Origin: Candidatus Krumholzibacteriia bacterium
Lineage (GTDB): Bacteria > Krumholzibacteriota > Krumholzibacteriia > G020349025
Reading direction: 5' to 3'
Length of the DNA stretch: 29,350 bases
NCBI GenBank assembly: GCA_035649275.1
Contig: DASRJW010000057.1
Coordinates: 1 to 29,350, forward strand
A model generated the notes under the pieces. It ran no database searches, had not been told where the DNA came from, and saw nothing but the letters and a program-made list of their open reading frames with translations. The position numbers and the translations under genes are program-made. Below are positions 6,519 to 14,962 of the stretch, one piece after another (position 1 is the first letter of the stretch; each line of letters starts with the position of its first letter).

Positions 6519-7849
6519 GCCGGAGCCCCGGTCACCTCGGCCTCCCGCACAAGCACCCAGCGCGTCACCACCCAGAGCAAGAGCACGCCGACGCCGTGCA
6601 GGTTGAGGACGAGGGATTGCGGTCCGTGGGTCCAGCCATGCCAGAGCAGGGGGAAGTGCGCCGAGGAAAGGAAGAAGCCGGCGCAGCACAGCAACCCGAG
6701 CCACACCGCCCAGGGGGCGCCGCGCTCCGCGGCGCGTGCGATGGCGAGCATGGTGCAGGGCCAGACGAAGAGCATCGCCGCCAGCGTGTGCACCCAGGTG
6801 ATCTTCATCAGGGCGAGGAGCGCCAGCGTCACCATCCCGAGCTCGACGGGGAGGAGCGCCACCTGCCGGCGTGTCCGCAGCGTGCGCAGCGTGAGCACCA
6901 CGACGAGCAGACCGAGGCCGAGGGAGAGAACGAACTTCAGCCGCGGCAGGTCGGCGAAGGCGTGGACGTCGGAGTTGGGCACGAGCAGACGGGACAGCAT
7001 CGCATCGATGCTCTGATTCATGGGGCGCGGGAGCTCGCGCGTGCTGGCCAGGAGGAGGGCATCCTGAATGTAATCGGCGAAGATGGCCCAACCCCAGTGC
7101 ATCACCGCTGCCGTCGTGGCCAGGGCGAGGAGCAACAGCGCCACGACCGCACCGCGCCTGGGGCCGCGCCACAGGAGCCAGGGAACGAGGGCGACGGGGA
7201 CGAGCTTGATCAACGCTGCCGCCGCGACCGCGCTTCCCGCCAGCGCCGAGCGGCGCGCCAGCACGGCCCAGGCCGCCGCGGCGAGGGCCGCGGCCAGGAA
7301 GATCCCCACCGAGCCAGCGCGGATGTCGTTGTGCACGCTCGTCGAATTGAGCGCCGCCGGGACGAAAGCCGTCCACACCAGCCAGTGCAGGTGGGGATGC
7401 TCGAGGTGAAGGGCACGGGCCTGGGCACGGAGGAGAATGGCGACGAAGCCCAAGGTGGCGAGGAGCGCCAAGGTGGTGAGCAGCATCCACACCTGTCGGG
7501 CGCGCGGGTAGGAGAGGGAGGCGAACGGTTGCATGGCGAGGGCGAAGGGCGGTGGGTAGAGGTAGGGGAACTGGCTGTGCTCGAAGCCGAGAGCGTGACC
7601 TTGCGCCACCATGAGCGGCTGGTTGTACGGCGAGAGCTCCCGGCGCGCCAGCACACCAGAGATGTAGTAGGTCGCGAAGTCCGTGCTCGGCGGCAGGCGC
7701 AGGATCTGATAGCTCGTGGTGGCGATGAGGAATTCGAGGATGGAGAGGGAGACGATGAAGGTGCAGACGAAACGCAGCCGGCGGAGGCGCGAGCGCTGGA
7801 CGCCGGCCGGCAGCGGTGCGCTGTTGCCTGTGGCAGGCGCGACGTTCAT
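6515..7849 (-). CDS. Polytopic membrane protein, GT87/DUF2029-like mannosyltransferase
   Basis: This 444-residue protein has about ten or more hydrophobic segments and resembles the GT87/DUF2029 family, whose members transfer mannose or other sugars from polyprenyl-phosphate donors on the outer face of the membrane. The first membrane segment is followed by an extracytoplasmic loop containing PSTDFATYYISG and then FPYLYPPPFAL, the acidic and aromatic pattern seen in GT-C enzymes. An Asp in that first loop is the likely catalytic base. Later segments carry SVHNDIRAGSVG and AALIKLVPVAL. The ATG at 7849 has GGGGGA upstream and overlaps the stop of the upstream glycosyltransferase as ATGA. The pairing suggests a shared glycan or glycolipid pathway. 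The donor and acceptor are unknown, and the family call rests on recognition by eye. Confidence 0.75.
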   Translation of the reverse strand: MNVAPATGNSAPLPAGVQRSRLRRLRFVCTFIVSLSILEFLIATTSYQILRLPPSTDFATYYISGVLARRELSPYNQPLMVAQGHALGFEHSQFPYLYPPPFALAMQPFASLSYPRARQVWMLLTTLALLATLGFVAILLRAQARALHLEHPHLHWLVWTAFVPAALNSTSVHNDIRAGSVGIFLAAALAAAAWAVLARRSALAGSAVAAAALIKLVPVALVPWLLWRGPRRGAVVALLLLALATTAAVMHWGWAIFADYIQDALLLASTRELPRPMNQSIDAMLSRLLVPNSDVHAFADLPRLKFVLSLGLGLLVVVLTLRTLRTRRQVALLPVELGMVTLALLALMKITWVHTLAAMLFVWPCTMLAIARAAERGAPWAVWLGLLCCAGFFLSSAHFPLLWHGWTHGPQSLVLNLHGVGVLLLWVVTRWVLVREAEVTGAPA

Positions 7850-9069
7850 GGATTTCCCCCGGCAACCGGAGCGGCTGCCACGAGTCGATCGATGAGAGCG
7901 ATCTCCGCCGCCACCCGGGCGTCCCAGCTCATGAAGCGACGGGCGGCGAAGTCGCGCGCCGCGCTCCCGAGGCGCTGGCGCAGCGCCGCGTCGTCGGCGA
8001 GGCGGGCGATGGCACGGGCGAGAGCCGCCGGATCCCCCTCGGGCACCAGGAGACCGTTTTGCATGTCCTGCACGACTTCCGCGGTGCCGGCCACGTCGAG
8101 GGCGATCACCGGCGTTCCCACCACCATGGCCTCGCAGGTGGGGATGGACATGTTCGTGAGGGTGGAGGCCGCCACCAGGACATCCGCGGCGCCGAGCACA
8201 TGCGGCACCTGGGAGCGCGGCACGCTGCCGAGGAAGCGATGGGCGATGCGGCGGGCCCGGCACTGTCGCTCCAGGCGCGACCGGAGCGGCCCGTCGCCGG
8301 CGATCCAGAGCAGGAGCGGTGTGCGGGCGAGGGGCGCCGCGTCCCCCACAGCCTCCACGATGCGGTCGACGCGTTTCGAATCCACCAGACGCGCCAGCGA
8401 CAAGAGGACGCAGGTTCCGGGGGCGACGCCGTGCTCCTGTCGCAGGCGTTCTCGTTCGAGAGGCAGCTGGGCCCAGTCCTTGTCGACGCCGTTCGGGAGC
8501 CAGGTGAAGCGCTTCTCGGCGACGCCCCAGCGTCGGGCCACACGGTCGCCCTGGGTGCCGTCGTTCAGGAGGAGGAAGTGCGTCAGCGGTTGCCGGAAGG
8601 CGAGCACGGCCTCCACATTATGGTAGAGGTAGCGCGGCAGCGGCCATTCGAGGTGCATGGCCTGCATGACGCCGAAGAGCTTGAGCAGAGAGGGCGCGCC
8701 CACGGCGGCGCCGGCGCGCGCAGCGGGATAGGCGCCGTAGTGGGAGAAGCCGAGCACGAGCCGCGGGCGGAGCTGCCGCGCCCACCGTGTCGCCGCCCGG
8801 CCGGCGACGGACCAAAAGGCAGGGAGCAGCCACAGGCGGCGGAGCGGCGCCGGCAGCCAGGCCGGAAGGGCGAGAACGTTGGCCATGGTGTGGATGGAGA
8901 GGCCGGGGCTCGCCGGCAGGAGCTTCGGGGCGCGGGGCACCAGGACATGAACGTCGTAGCCGTGCGCGACGAGACCGGAGAGCATGTGCGCCTCGTCCGC
9001 CACCCCGGCTCCCGGTGCCAGCGACCACAGACTCGACCACGGGCTGACGACGAGGATCGGGCCACGCAC
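7846..9069 (-). CDS. GT4-like glycosyltransferase lacking the first motif Glu
   Basis: This 407-residue protein has the two-domain GT-B layout of family GT4. The N-terminal domain has the acceptor side (ILVVSPWSS; GVADEAHMLSGLVAHGYDVHVL). The C-terminal domain shows LPNGVD (201-206), Arg227 and Lys232 in SLARLVDSKRVD, and AGDGPLR (257-263). The EX7E-type motif reads TNMSIPTCE (305-313): the second Glu is there (Glu313) but the first is Thr305. The gene overlaps the start of the GT87-like gene by four bases. I chose the GTG at 9069 because it has GGAGG upstream and begins just before the first strand. An in-frame ATG near 9246 would add about 59 unusual residues across the divergent promoter region. 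Donor and acceptor are unknown. Confidence 0.82.
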   Translation of the reverse strand: MRGPILVVSPWSSLWSLAPGAGVADEAHMLSGLVAHGYDVHVLVPRAPKLLPASPGLSIHTMANVLALPAWLPAPLRRLWLLPAFWSVAGRAATRWARQLRPRLVLGFSHYGAYPAARAGAAVGAPSLLKLFGVMQAMHLEWPLPRYLYHNVEAVLAFRQPLTHFLLLNDGTQGDRVARRWGVAEKRFTWLPNGVDKDWAQLPLERERLRQEHGVAPGTCVLLSLARLVDSKRVDRIVEAVGDAAPLARTPLLLWIAGDGPLRSRLERQCRARRIAHRFLGSVPRSQVPHVLGAADVLVAASTLTNMSIPTCEAMVVGTPVIALDVAGTAEVVQDMQNGLLVPEGDPAALARAIARLADDAALRQRLGSAARDFAARRFMSWDARVAAEIALIDRLVAAAPVAGGNP

Positions 9070-9122
9070 GAACGCTCTGCCTCCGCCCGTGTCGAACGCG
9101 GAACTGCCGTGGTCGCGCGGCG

Positions 9123-9152
9123 TTGCGCCGCGCCAGCGGGCCTCAATATACT
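9123..9152 (+). promoter_or_regulatory. Possible promoter of the metallopeptidase gene
   Basis: In the 175-bp divergent gap, TATACT (9147-9152) matches the -10 consensus at five of six bases. TTGCGC (9123-9128) lies 18 bases upstream as a weak -35. It points toward the gene at 9245. It was judged by eye only. Confidence 0.3.
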
Positions 9153-9244
9153 CGCTCGGTCCGGCTCGATCGACCCGACAGCGAGGGCGGTGCGTGTCTT
9201 GCGTCCACGCTGTCGCTAAACCCCTGGAAGGGAACCCAGCGTCC

Positions 9245-11206
9245 ATGCAGTCGCTCCCGCGGGCCATGGGCCCGCACGCCAACGGGCGCGCTGGCCTCCT
9301 CCGCTTCGTCCTGGCCTGCCTGTGCCTCGGCGGCAGCGGAGCCCGTGCGGCCGCGCCGGCAGGCACCGCGGACAGCACCGCCGCCGTGGCCCCACCGGCG
9401 TCGGCACCCCTCGACTCGACCGCCGCCCGCGTCATGGTGGATTCGCTCCTGCATCAAGTCGCCTCCATTCGCGGCCTGGAACCGCTGCGGCCGGTGGCGG
9501 TGCAAGTGGCGGCGCGTGAGCGCATCCGTGCCCGGCTCGAGGAACTCACCCAGGAAGAAGAGGTGCGCAGCCGCGCGCGTGGCGATGAGCGCCTGCTCCG
9601 TTACCTCGGGCTCCTGCCCCCGGACGTGGATCTGCTGCAGCTACTCAAGGAACTCTTGGAGGAGCAGATCGCCGGCATGTACGACATCGACCAGCGCCTC
9701 CTCTACCTGGCCGACTGGATCCCGGCGGAGTTGCAGACCATCGTGGCGACCCACGAGATCACCCACGCCCTGCAGGACCAACATTTCAGCCTGCGGGTGC
9801 GCAAGAAGCTCGGCTTCGACACCGCCGACGCGGAAGCGGCCTGGCAAGCCCTGCTGGAAGGCGACGCCACCGCGGTCATGCTCGAAGCCGGACTGCGCCC
9901 GGTGGGGCAAACCTTTGCGACCCTCGCCGATAGCAGCCTGTGGACGAGCGGCGCTTTCACCGCAGCGTTGCGAGAGGCGATGGGAGCGGGCGCCGGCATG
10001 GACGCGGCGCACTTGTTCTCGGCCCCGGCGGTGGTGCGCGAGTCGTTGCTCTTCCCTTATGAAAAGGGGCTCGGCTTCGTGGCGGCGCTGGTGTCCGCCG
10101 GCGGATGGAAGCGGGTCGACGAGGCTTACGTGCACCCACCCGAGTCGACCGAGCAGGTGCTGCATCCGGCGCGGTTCCTCGGCGTCTCCAACACGCGGGA
10201 CGATCCGGTCCGCGTCGAGACGCCGGATGTCCGCGGTCTCCTCGGCACGGACCGGGCGCCGGTGGTGAAGCTGGTGCTGGGCGAATTCGATCTCTTCCTC
10301 TACCTGAGCGCCTACGTGGATCGCGAGATCGCCGCCATTTCCTGCGAGGGTTGGGGCGGCGCGCAGGCGACGCTCTACGCCGCACCGGGGGACGGTCCAG
10401 AGGCGCTGGTGCTGTACACGACCTGGGATTCCGAAGACGATGCCACGGAGTTCTTCGGCGCCGTGCTCGGCGCCATGGAAAAGCGCTTCCCCAAGCAGAC
10501 CGGCGTGCCCGAGATGACGGCGGAAAACCGCGTCGCCTGGAGCGTGGACGAGAAGAATCGCTTCCAGAACCTGGTGGGGCAGAACGGTCGCGATGTGTAC
10601 TGCCTCGAACAGGTGCCGGCGTCGAGCGCCGAGCGCCTCGTCCAAAAGCTGGAGCAGCAGACGCGCCTGGCCGACACGACACCGGAAGCGCGGGCCGAGA
10701 AGCGCGACGAATTGCCTTGGAACCGCGCCGCGGCGCAGCCGCCACCGCCGGGGAGCAGGACGACGTTGCACCTGGATCTGCCGCCCGGCTGGCAGTCGCA
10801 AAGCGGCCGGCCCGATCTTCTCACCCTGGCGCAACGCGCGGGCGCCCAGCTCGAGGTCGGCGTGGACCGAGCCGCCAAGGATCGACTCGGCGCCGGCGGG
10901 TACGCCCACGTACTGGCGTCGCGTCTCCAGGAGCACGCCTCCGGCGTCTACGTGCACACCGACGTGGTCTACCCCCGCGCCGACGGCCGCAGGCTCTACC
11001 AGCACGTCTTCTCCCAGACCGAGAACGGGCAGAAAGTGGTCCACTACATCGGCGTGGTGGAACTCGAACCCGGTTTCGGCTACGTCCTCCTCAGCGAACC
11101 CCAGGACGGCAAGACGCCCTCCATGGACGCGGACTTCTACGCCATCCTGGAGGCGTTGCAGGTGGTGCCCGAGGGACCACCGCGGCCGTCGAGCGGCAAT
11201 CACTGA
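9245..11206 (+). CDS. Secreted HExxH metallopeptidase-like protein of unknown family
   Basis: This 653-residue protein starts with a signal peptide (hydrophobic core around 18-30, likely cut after ARA near residue 36). A low-complexity Ala/Pro linker follows. The first domain contains the zinc motif HEITH (170-174) in VATHEITHALQDQHF, and LLEGDA (203-208) supplies Glu205 as a plausible third ligand, a gluzincin-like arrangement. Before it lies a helical stretch with GMYDIDQRLLYL, which looks like the substrate-binding strand. Residues about 360-460 form an alpha/beta segment. Residues about 505-645 (LHLDLPPGWQ... ILEALQVVP) resemble a PsbP/DcrB-type fold, though only by pattern. GGAAGGG precedes the ATG at 9245; ATG 9266 is an alternative. 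I cannot name a characterised family. Confidence 0.8.
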   Translation: MQSLPRAMGPHANGRAGLLRFVLACLCLGGSGARAAAPAGTADSTAAVAPPASAPLDSTAARVMVDSLLHQVASIRGLEPLRPVAVQVAARERIRARLEELTQEEEVRSRARGDERLLRYLGLLPPDVDLLQLLKELLEEQIAGMYDIDQRLLYLADWIPAELQTIVATHEITHALQDQHFSLRVRKKLGFDTADAEAAWQALLEGDATAVMLEAGLRPVGQTFATLADSSLWTSGAFTAALREAMGAGAGMDAAHLFSAPAVVRESLLFPYEKGLGFVAALVSAGGWKRVDEAYVHPPESTEQVLHPARFLGVSNTRDDPVRVETPDVRGLLGTDRAPVVKLVLGEFDLFLYLSAYVDREIAAISCEGWGGAQATLYAAPGDGPEALVLYTTWDSEDDATEFFGAVLGAMEKRFPKQTGVPEMTAENRVAWSVDEKNRFQNLVGQNGRDVYCLEQVPASSAERLVQKLEQQTRLADTTPEARAEKRDELPWNRAAAQPPPPGSRTTLHLDLPPGWQSQSGRPDLLTLAQRAGAQLEVGVDRAAKDRLGAGGYAHVLASRLQEHASGVYVHTDVVYPRADGRRLYQHVFSQTENGQKVVHYIGVVELEPGFGYVLLSEPQDGKTPSMDADFYAILEALQVVPEGPPRPSSGNH

Positions 11207-11216
11207 ACGAGCGTGC

Positions 11217-11266
11217 TTGTCAAACTCGGTGTTTCCCGTGTCTACTAGTCGCGCGCAGCGGCGACT
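11217..11266 (+). promoter_or_regulatory. Candidate phoB promoter with adjoining hairpin
   Basis: TTGTCA (11217-11222) and TCTACT (11241-11246) are 18 bases apart and match the sigma-70 consensus at five and four positions. Directly after lies the inverted repeat AGTCGC (11247-11252) and GCGACT (11261-11266), which could be a 5' mRNA hairpin, an operator or part of the upstream gene's terminator. No Pho-box-like repeat is obvious here. Confidence 0.35.
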
Positions 11267-11290
11267 GTAGGTGCGCCGCCAGGAGGCACC

Positions 11291-11977
11291 GTGGTCCGCA
11301 AGAAGATCCTGATCGTCGACGACGAGCCGGACATCGTGGAGTTCGTCGAGTACAACCTGCGCCGTGAGCAGTACGACACGCGCAGCGCCACCGACGGCAC
11401 CGGCGCCCTGCGGCGCGCCCGCGACGAGCAGCCCGACCTCATTCTCCTCGACCTCATGCTGCCCGGCGTCCATGGCCTCGAGGTCTGCAAGCAGCTCAAA
11501 TCGTCGCGGGAGACCGCCCACATCCCGGTCATCATGTTGACAGCGAAGGGGGAGGAGTCCGATGTGGTCACCGGGCTCGAGCTCGGGGCCGACGACTATG
11601 TTCCCAAACCCTTCAGCATGCGGCTGCTGCTCGCCCGCATCCGGGCGGTGTTACGGCGCACGGGCGGACCGGCGCCGAGCTCGCCCAAGGTGCTTCGCCT
11701 CCAGGGTGTGGTCATCGACGACGAGCGCCACGAGGTGAAGGTCGAGGGCGCGCTGGTGCAGCTCACGCTGACGGAGTACAAGCTGCTGCGCTTCCTGGCG
11801 CGCCATCCCGGCCGCGTCTTCACCCGTACCCAGATCCTGGACAACATCCAGGACGAGCAGGCCATCGTGGTCGACCGGGCCATCGACGTGCACGTGGCGG
11901 CTTTGCGGCGCAAGCTCGGGTCCGCGGGTTCCCTCATCGAGACCATCCGCGGCGTGGGCTATCGCTGCAAAGGCTGA
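11291..11977 (+). CDS. phoB: PhoB-type phosphate response regulator
   Basis: This 228-residue OmpR/PhoB-class regulator has a receiver domain at residues 1-120 and a winged-helix DNA-binding domain at about 130-226. The acidic pocket is Asp10-Asp11, the phosphoacceptor is Asp54 (ILLDLMLPG), and the switch residues are Thr84 and Lys106 (DDYVPKPF). The effector part has LTLTEYKLLRFLARHPGRVFTR and ends with the recognition and wing segment VDVHVAALRRKLG...IETIRGVGYR in the usual order. The GTG start has AGGAGG upstream. The kinase gene begins seven bases after the stop. Direct placement before phoR and the pst operon makes phosphate starvation control the clear assignment, with the candidate Pho box at 13822-13850 as a likely target. 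Confidence 0.93.
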   Translation: MVRKKILIVDDEPDIVEFVEYNLRREQYDTRSATDGTGALRRARDEQPDLILLDLMLPGVHGLEVCKQLKSSRETAHIPVIMLTAKGEESDVVTGLELGADDYVPKPFSMRLLLARIRAVLRRTGGPAPSSPKVLRLQGVVIDDERHEVKVEGALVQLTLTEYKLLRFLARHPGRVFTRTQILDNIQDEQAIVVDRAIDVHVAALRRKLGSAGSLIETIRGVGYRCKG

Positions 11978-11984
11978 GCCTCCC

Positions 11985-13754
11985 ATGTGGCGCCGCCGCT
12001 TGTTCTGGAAGCTGACCCTCGCCTACAGCCTGGTCTCCGTGCTCTGCATGGCCGGTATGGGCAGCTACCTCGTGCGCAAGCAACGCCGGGTGGTGCAGCA
12101 GCAGCTGGTGGAGCAGCTCGAACGCTCGGCGCGGTTGGTGGATGTCCTCCTCGCTCCCCAGCTCGATTTCGCCCAGGCCGAAGCGGCGGAGCAACGGGTC
12201 GATTCCTTGGGAGTGCGCATCGGCGCCCGGATCACCGTGATCCATCCGGATGGCCGCGTGCTGGCGGACAGCTGGGAGAAGGCGGCGCGGATGGAAAACC
12301 ATCGCTTCCGGCCCGAGGTGGCCGAGGCGCTCGCGGGCCGGCGCGGCTCGAACCTGCGGGTGAGCGCCACGGTAGGGCAGCGTTTCCTCTACGTGGCCAT
12401 CCCCTCGTCAGCCCAGCCGGGATGGGTCGTCCGGGTGGCGATGCCTTTCGACCAGTTCCTGCGCCACGTGCGCGCCGAGACCAACGTGCTGCTGCTCGGG
12501 ATCGCGGTGGCCGCCGCTCTGGCCATCCTGCTCTCTGCGGCCGTCGCCAGCCGCATCACCCGGCCACTGCATGCTATGCGGGAGAATCTGCAGCGGCTGG
12601 AGCGGGGCGAGTTCGGCGTCAAACTGGAGCCCGCCGGCAGCGACGAGATCGGTCTTTTGGCGCGCAGCCTGAATCTGGCGCAGGAGCGCCTGGAACAGAC
12701 GATCCACAATCTCACCAGCCAGCGCAACGAGCGCGATGTCGTCCTCGCCAGCATGACCGAGGGCCTGCTGGCGGTGGACGCCGACGAGCACGTGCTGCTG
12801 ATCAATGCCTCGGCGCGGGCCCTGCTCGGCCTGAACTTCCAGCCGGTGGAGAATCGACCCCTGCTGGAGACGGTGCGCTACCCGGCCTTCGAGCGTTTCG
12901 TCCGCGAGGTGCGCTTCGCCACCGGTCCGATGAACACCCAGGTGGTGCTGCACGGTCCGGGCCTGCGCTGGCTCGATCTGCGCGGGGCGCCGCTGCGCCT
13001 CCCTGCCGACGCGGGCACCGGCGCCGTCATCGTCTTCAGCGACGTGACCCGCCTCCACAAGCTCGAGCAGGCGCGCAAGGACTTCGTGGCCAACGTCTCC
13101 CACGAGCTGAAGACACCGGTGACCTCGATCAAGGGCTTCCTGGAAACCCTGCTGGATGGCGGCGCCCTGGACGATCCGGAGCACGGCCGGCGCTTCCTCG
13201 GCAAGATCTCCAAGCACACCGAGCGCCTCTCCGCCATCATCGACGACCTGCTCTATCTGTCGCGTCTCGAGCACGAGGGCGAAGAGATCCCGCGGCGCGC
13301 GGTGAACCTGGGCGGCGTGGTGGAGAGCAGCCTGGCGGATTTCGAGCAAGTGGCCCGAGCGCGGGAGGTGAGCATCGAGGCGGAGGTGGAAGGACCCTAT
13401 CGAGTGCAAGGTGACGAGAGCCTGCTCCGCCGGGCTCTGGACAACCTGGTGGACAACGCCATCAAGTACAGCCGTCCAGGCGGCAGGGTGCAGGTACGCT
13501 TGCGGCGCCAGGGGGAGTCGGTCCTCCTGGAGGTGCGCGACCAGGGAATCGGCATCCCGGAGCTGCACCTGCCGCGCATCACCGAGCGCTTCTACCGCGT
13601 GGACGCCGGGCGCTCCCGGGAAATGGGGGGCACCGGGCTCGGACTCGCGATCGTCAAGCACGTGGCCCTGGTGCACCGGGGGGTGTTGCAGGTGACTTCC
13701 ACGGAAGGAAAAGGGAGCCAATTCACCCTACGGCTCCCGGCCGCACCGGTGTGA
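11985..13754 (+). CDS. phoR: PhoR-type sensor histidine kinase
   Basis: This 589-residue membrane kinase has a first transmembrane helix (about 9-30), an extracytoplasmic sensor of some 130 residues (about 31-165), a second helix (about 167-187) and a HAMP domain (188-240). A PAS domain (about 250-355) follows, ending in the typical VIVFSDVTRLHKLEQ linker. The phosphoacceptor helix FVANVSHELKTP carries His373. The ATPase domain has the N box with Asn487 and Asn491, DQGIGIP (519-525), the F box ERFYRVD and GGTGLGLA (548-555). The large extracytoplasmic domain is bigger than that of E. coli PhoR, which has almost none, and matches the Bacillus-type PhoR layout. It would phosphorylate PhoB at Asp54. 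Confidence 0.93.
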   Translation: MWRRRLFWKLTLAYSLVSVLCMAGMGSYLVRKQRRVVQQQLVEQLERSARLVDVLLAPQLDFAQAEAAEQRVDSLGVRIGARITVIHPDGRVLADSWEKAARMENHRFRPEVAEALAGRRGSNLRVSATVGQRFLYVAIPSSAQPGWVVRVAMPFDQFLRHVRAETNVLLLGIAVAAALAILLSAAVASRITRPLHAMRENLQRLERGEFGVKLEPAGSDEIGLLARSLNLAQERLEQTIHNLTSQRNERDVVLASMTEGLLAVDADEHVLLINASARALLGLNFQPVENRPLLETVRYPAFERFVREVRFATGPMNTQVVLHGPGLRWLDLRGAPLRLPADAGTGAVIVFSDVTRLHKLEQARKDFVANVSHELKTPVTSIKGFLETLLDGGALDDPEHGRRFLGKISKHTERLSAIIDDLLYLSRLEHEGEEIPRRAVNLGGVVESSLADFEQVARAREVSIEAEVEGPYRVQGDESLLRRALDNLVDNAIKYSRPGGRVQVRLRRQGESVLLEVRDQGIGIPELHLPRITERFYRVDAGRSREMGGTGLGLAIVKHVALVHRGVLQVTSTEGKGSQFTLRLPAAPV

Positions 13755-13821
13755 GAGCGGTGGGAGTGCGGCTCCCCGCCCCCTGTCAGGGCGCAGCCAA
13801 GGAAACCGGCACATCACGAGG

Positions 13822-13866
13822 ATTTAGGGCCGTCTTTGCAGGATCTTAACGCCGCGGGGAGATGAT
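13822..13866 (+). promoter_or_regulatory. Candidate Pho box and promoter of pstS
   Basis: Three 7-bp units follow one another at 11-bp spacing: ATTTAGG (13822-13828), TCTTTGC (13833-13839) and TCTTAAC (13844-13850). The last two agree at five of seven bases. Direct repeats of 7 bp at 11-bp spacing are the known pattern of PhoB sites. GATGAT (13861-13866), ten bases after the last unit, could be the -10 element, since PhoB replaces the -35. The consensus for this organism is unknown, so this is a pattern match. Confidence 0.4.
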
Positions 13867-13947
13867 TGGAAACGGCAGAGAGAGGCAATCGCCGCGCGTC
13901 ATGGACCGCGCACGCCTCGGCCGAAACCCAGCGGGAGGAAACAAGTC

Positions 13948-14946
13948 GTGAAGCGCACGGTGTGTGGGATCCTGTCGATCACCCTGATGGCGTGCCTGGC
14001 CGGCGCCGCCGCCGCTCAGGTCACCGCGGTGGACGCGAAACTGCCGGTCTACGAGAAGGTGGACGGCATTCAAGGTAACCTGTCGAGCATCGGCTCGGAC
14101 ACCATGAACAACCTGATGACGCTCTGGGCCGAGAGCTTCCGGAAGTACTATCCGGCGGTGCGTATCCAGGTCGAGGGCAAGGGCTCGAGCACGGCGCCCC
14201 CGGCGCTCATCGAGGGCACGGCGCAGCTGGGCCCGATGTCGCGCAACATGAAGGCGGACGAGGTCGATGCCTTCGAGAAGAAGTACGGCTTCAAGCCGAC
14301 GCGCCTGCACACCTCGTTGGACGCGCTGGCGGTCTTCGTGCACAAGGACAATCCCCTGAAGTCGCTCAGCCTGGATCAAGTGGACGCGGTGTTCTCCAAG
14401 ACCCGCAAGCGCGGTTACTCGCAGGACATCGTGCACTGGGACCAGCTCGGTCTCGAGGGCGACTGGGCGCGCAAGCCGGTCAGCGTCTACGGCCGCAACT
14501 CCGCCTCGGGCACCTACGGTTTCTTCAAGGAAGAGGCGCTCAAGAAGGGCGACTACAAGGACACGGTGAAGGAGCAGCCGGGGTCGGCTTCGGTGGTGCA
14601 AGGCATCACCGAGGACCGTTTCGGCATCGGCTACAGCGGCATCGGCTACCGGACCTCGGGCGTGAAGCCCCTGGCGCTCGCTCCCCAGCAGGGCGCGGCG
14701 CCGGTGGAAGGCAGCTACGAGAACTGCCTCAACGGCACCTATCCGCTCGGCCGCTACTTGAATCTGTACGTGTCCAAGGACCCTGCCAAGCCCATGGATC
14801 CCCTGGTGCGCGAGTTCGTGCGCTTCATCTTCAGCAAGGAAGGCCAGGAGATCGTGGTGAAGGACGGCTACTACCCGCTCACCGCCGCGATGTGCGTGGA
14901 GGAGTTGCAGCGGCTCGGTGTGGAGCTGAAGCTCTCCAGCAACTAG
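13948..14946 (+). CDS. pstS: Phosphate ABC transporter substrate-binding protein PstS
   Basis: This 332-residue exported protein binds phosphate for the PstCAB transporter. Residues 1-24 form a signal peptide ending in AAAAQ, without a lipobox cysteine at the cut, so it is probably a soluble periplasmic protein. Phosphate-binding-loop segments are visible: IGSDTMNNLMTLWAE, KGSSTAPPALIEGTAQLGPM and NSASGTYGFFKEE. It is of the PstS/PBP-like type found in large PstC/PstA systems. The GTG start at 13948 has GGGAGGAA upstream. It leads the pst operon; only 16 bp separate it from pstC, too short for the stem-loop that often follows pstS in other bacteria. Confidence 0.94.
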   Translation: MKRTVCGILSITLMACLAGAAAAQVTAVDAKLPVYEKVDGIQGNLSSIGSDTMNNLMTLWAESFRKYYPAVRIQVEGKGSSTAPPALIEGTAQLGPMSRNMKADEVDAFEKKYGFKPTRLHTSLDALAVFVHKDNPLKSLSLDQVDAVFSKTRKRGYSQDIVHWDQLGLEGDWARKPVSVYGRNSASGTYGFFKEEALKKGDYKDTVKEQPGSASVVQGITEDRFGIGYSGIGYRTSGVKPLALAPQQGAAPVEGSYENCLNGTYPLGRYLNLYVSKDPAKPMDPLVREFVRFIFSKEGQEIVVKDGYYPLTAAMCVEELQRLGVELKLSSN

Positions 14947-14962
14947 CACGGCCGGAGGGTCC

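Noticed and set aside
4452-7865. Open minus-strand frame of over 1100 codons across ubiX, mqnP and mqnA
   Set aside because: Its translation across the quinone genes is low-complexity Arg/His/Gln/Gly-rich sequence antisense to clearly conserved enzymes. Long antisense frames are expected at this GC content.
13783-13790. CTGTCAGG, which resembles an E. coli Pho-box half-site
   Set aside because: There is no second half-site 11 bp away, and it lies far from pstS. The repeat set at 13822-13850 fits better.
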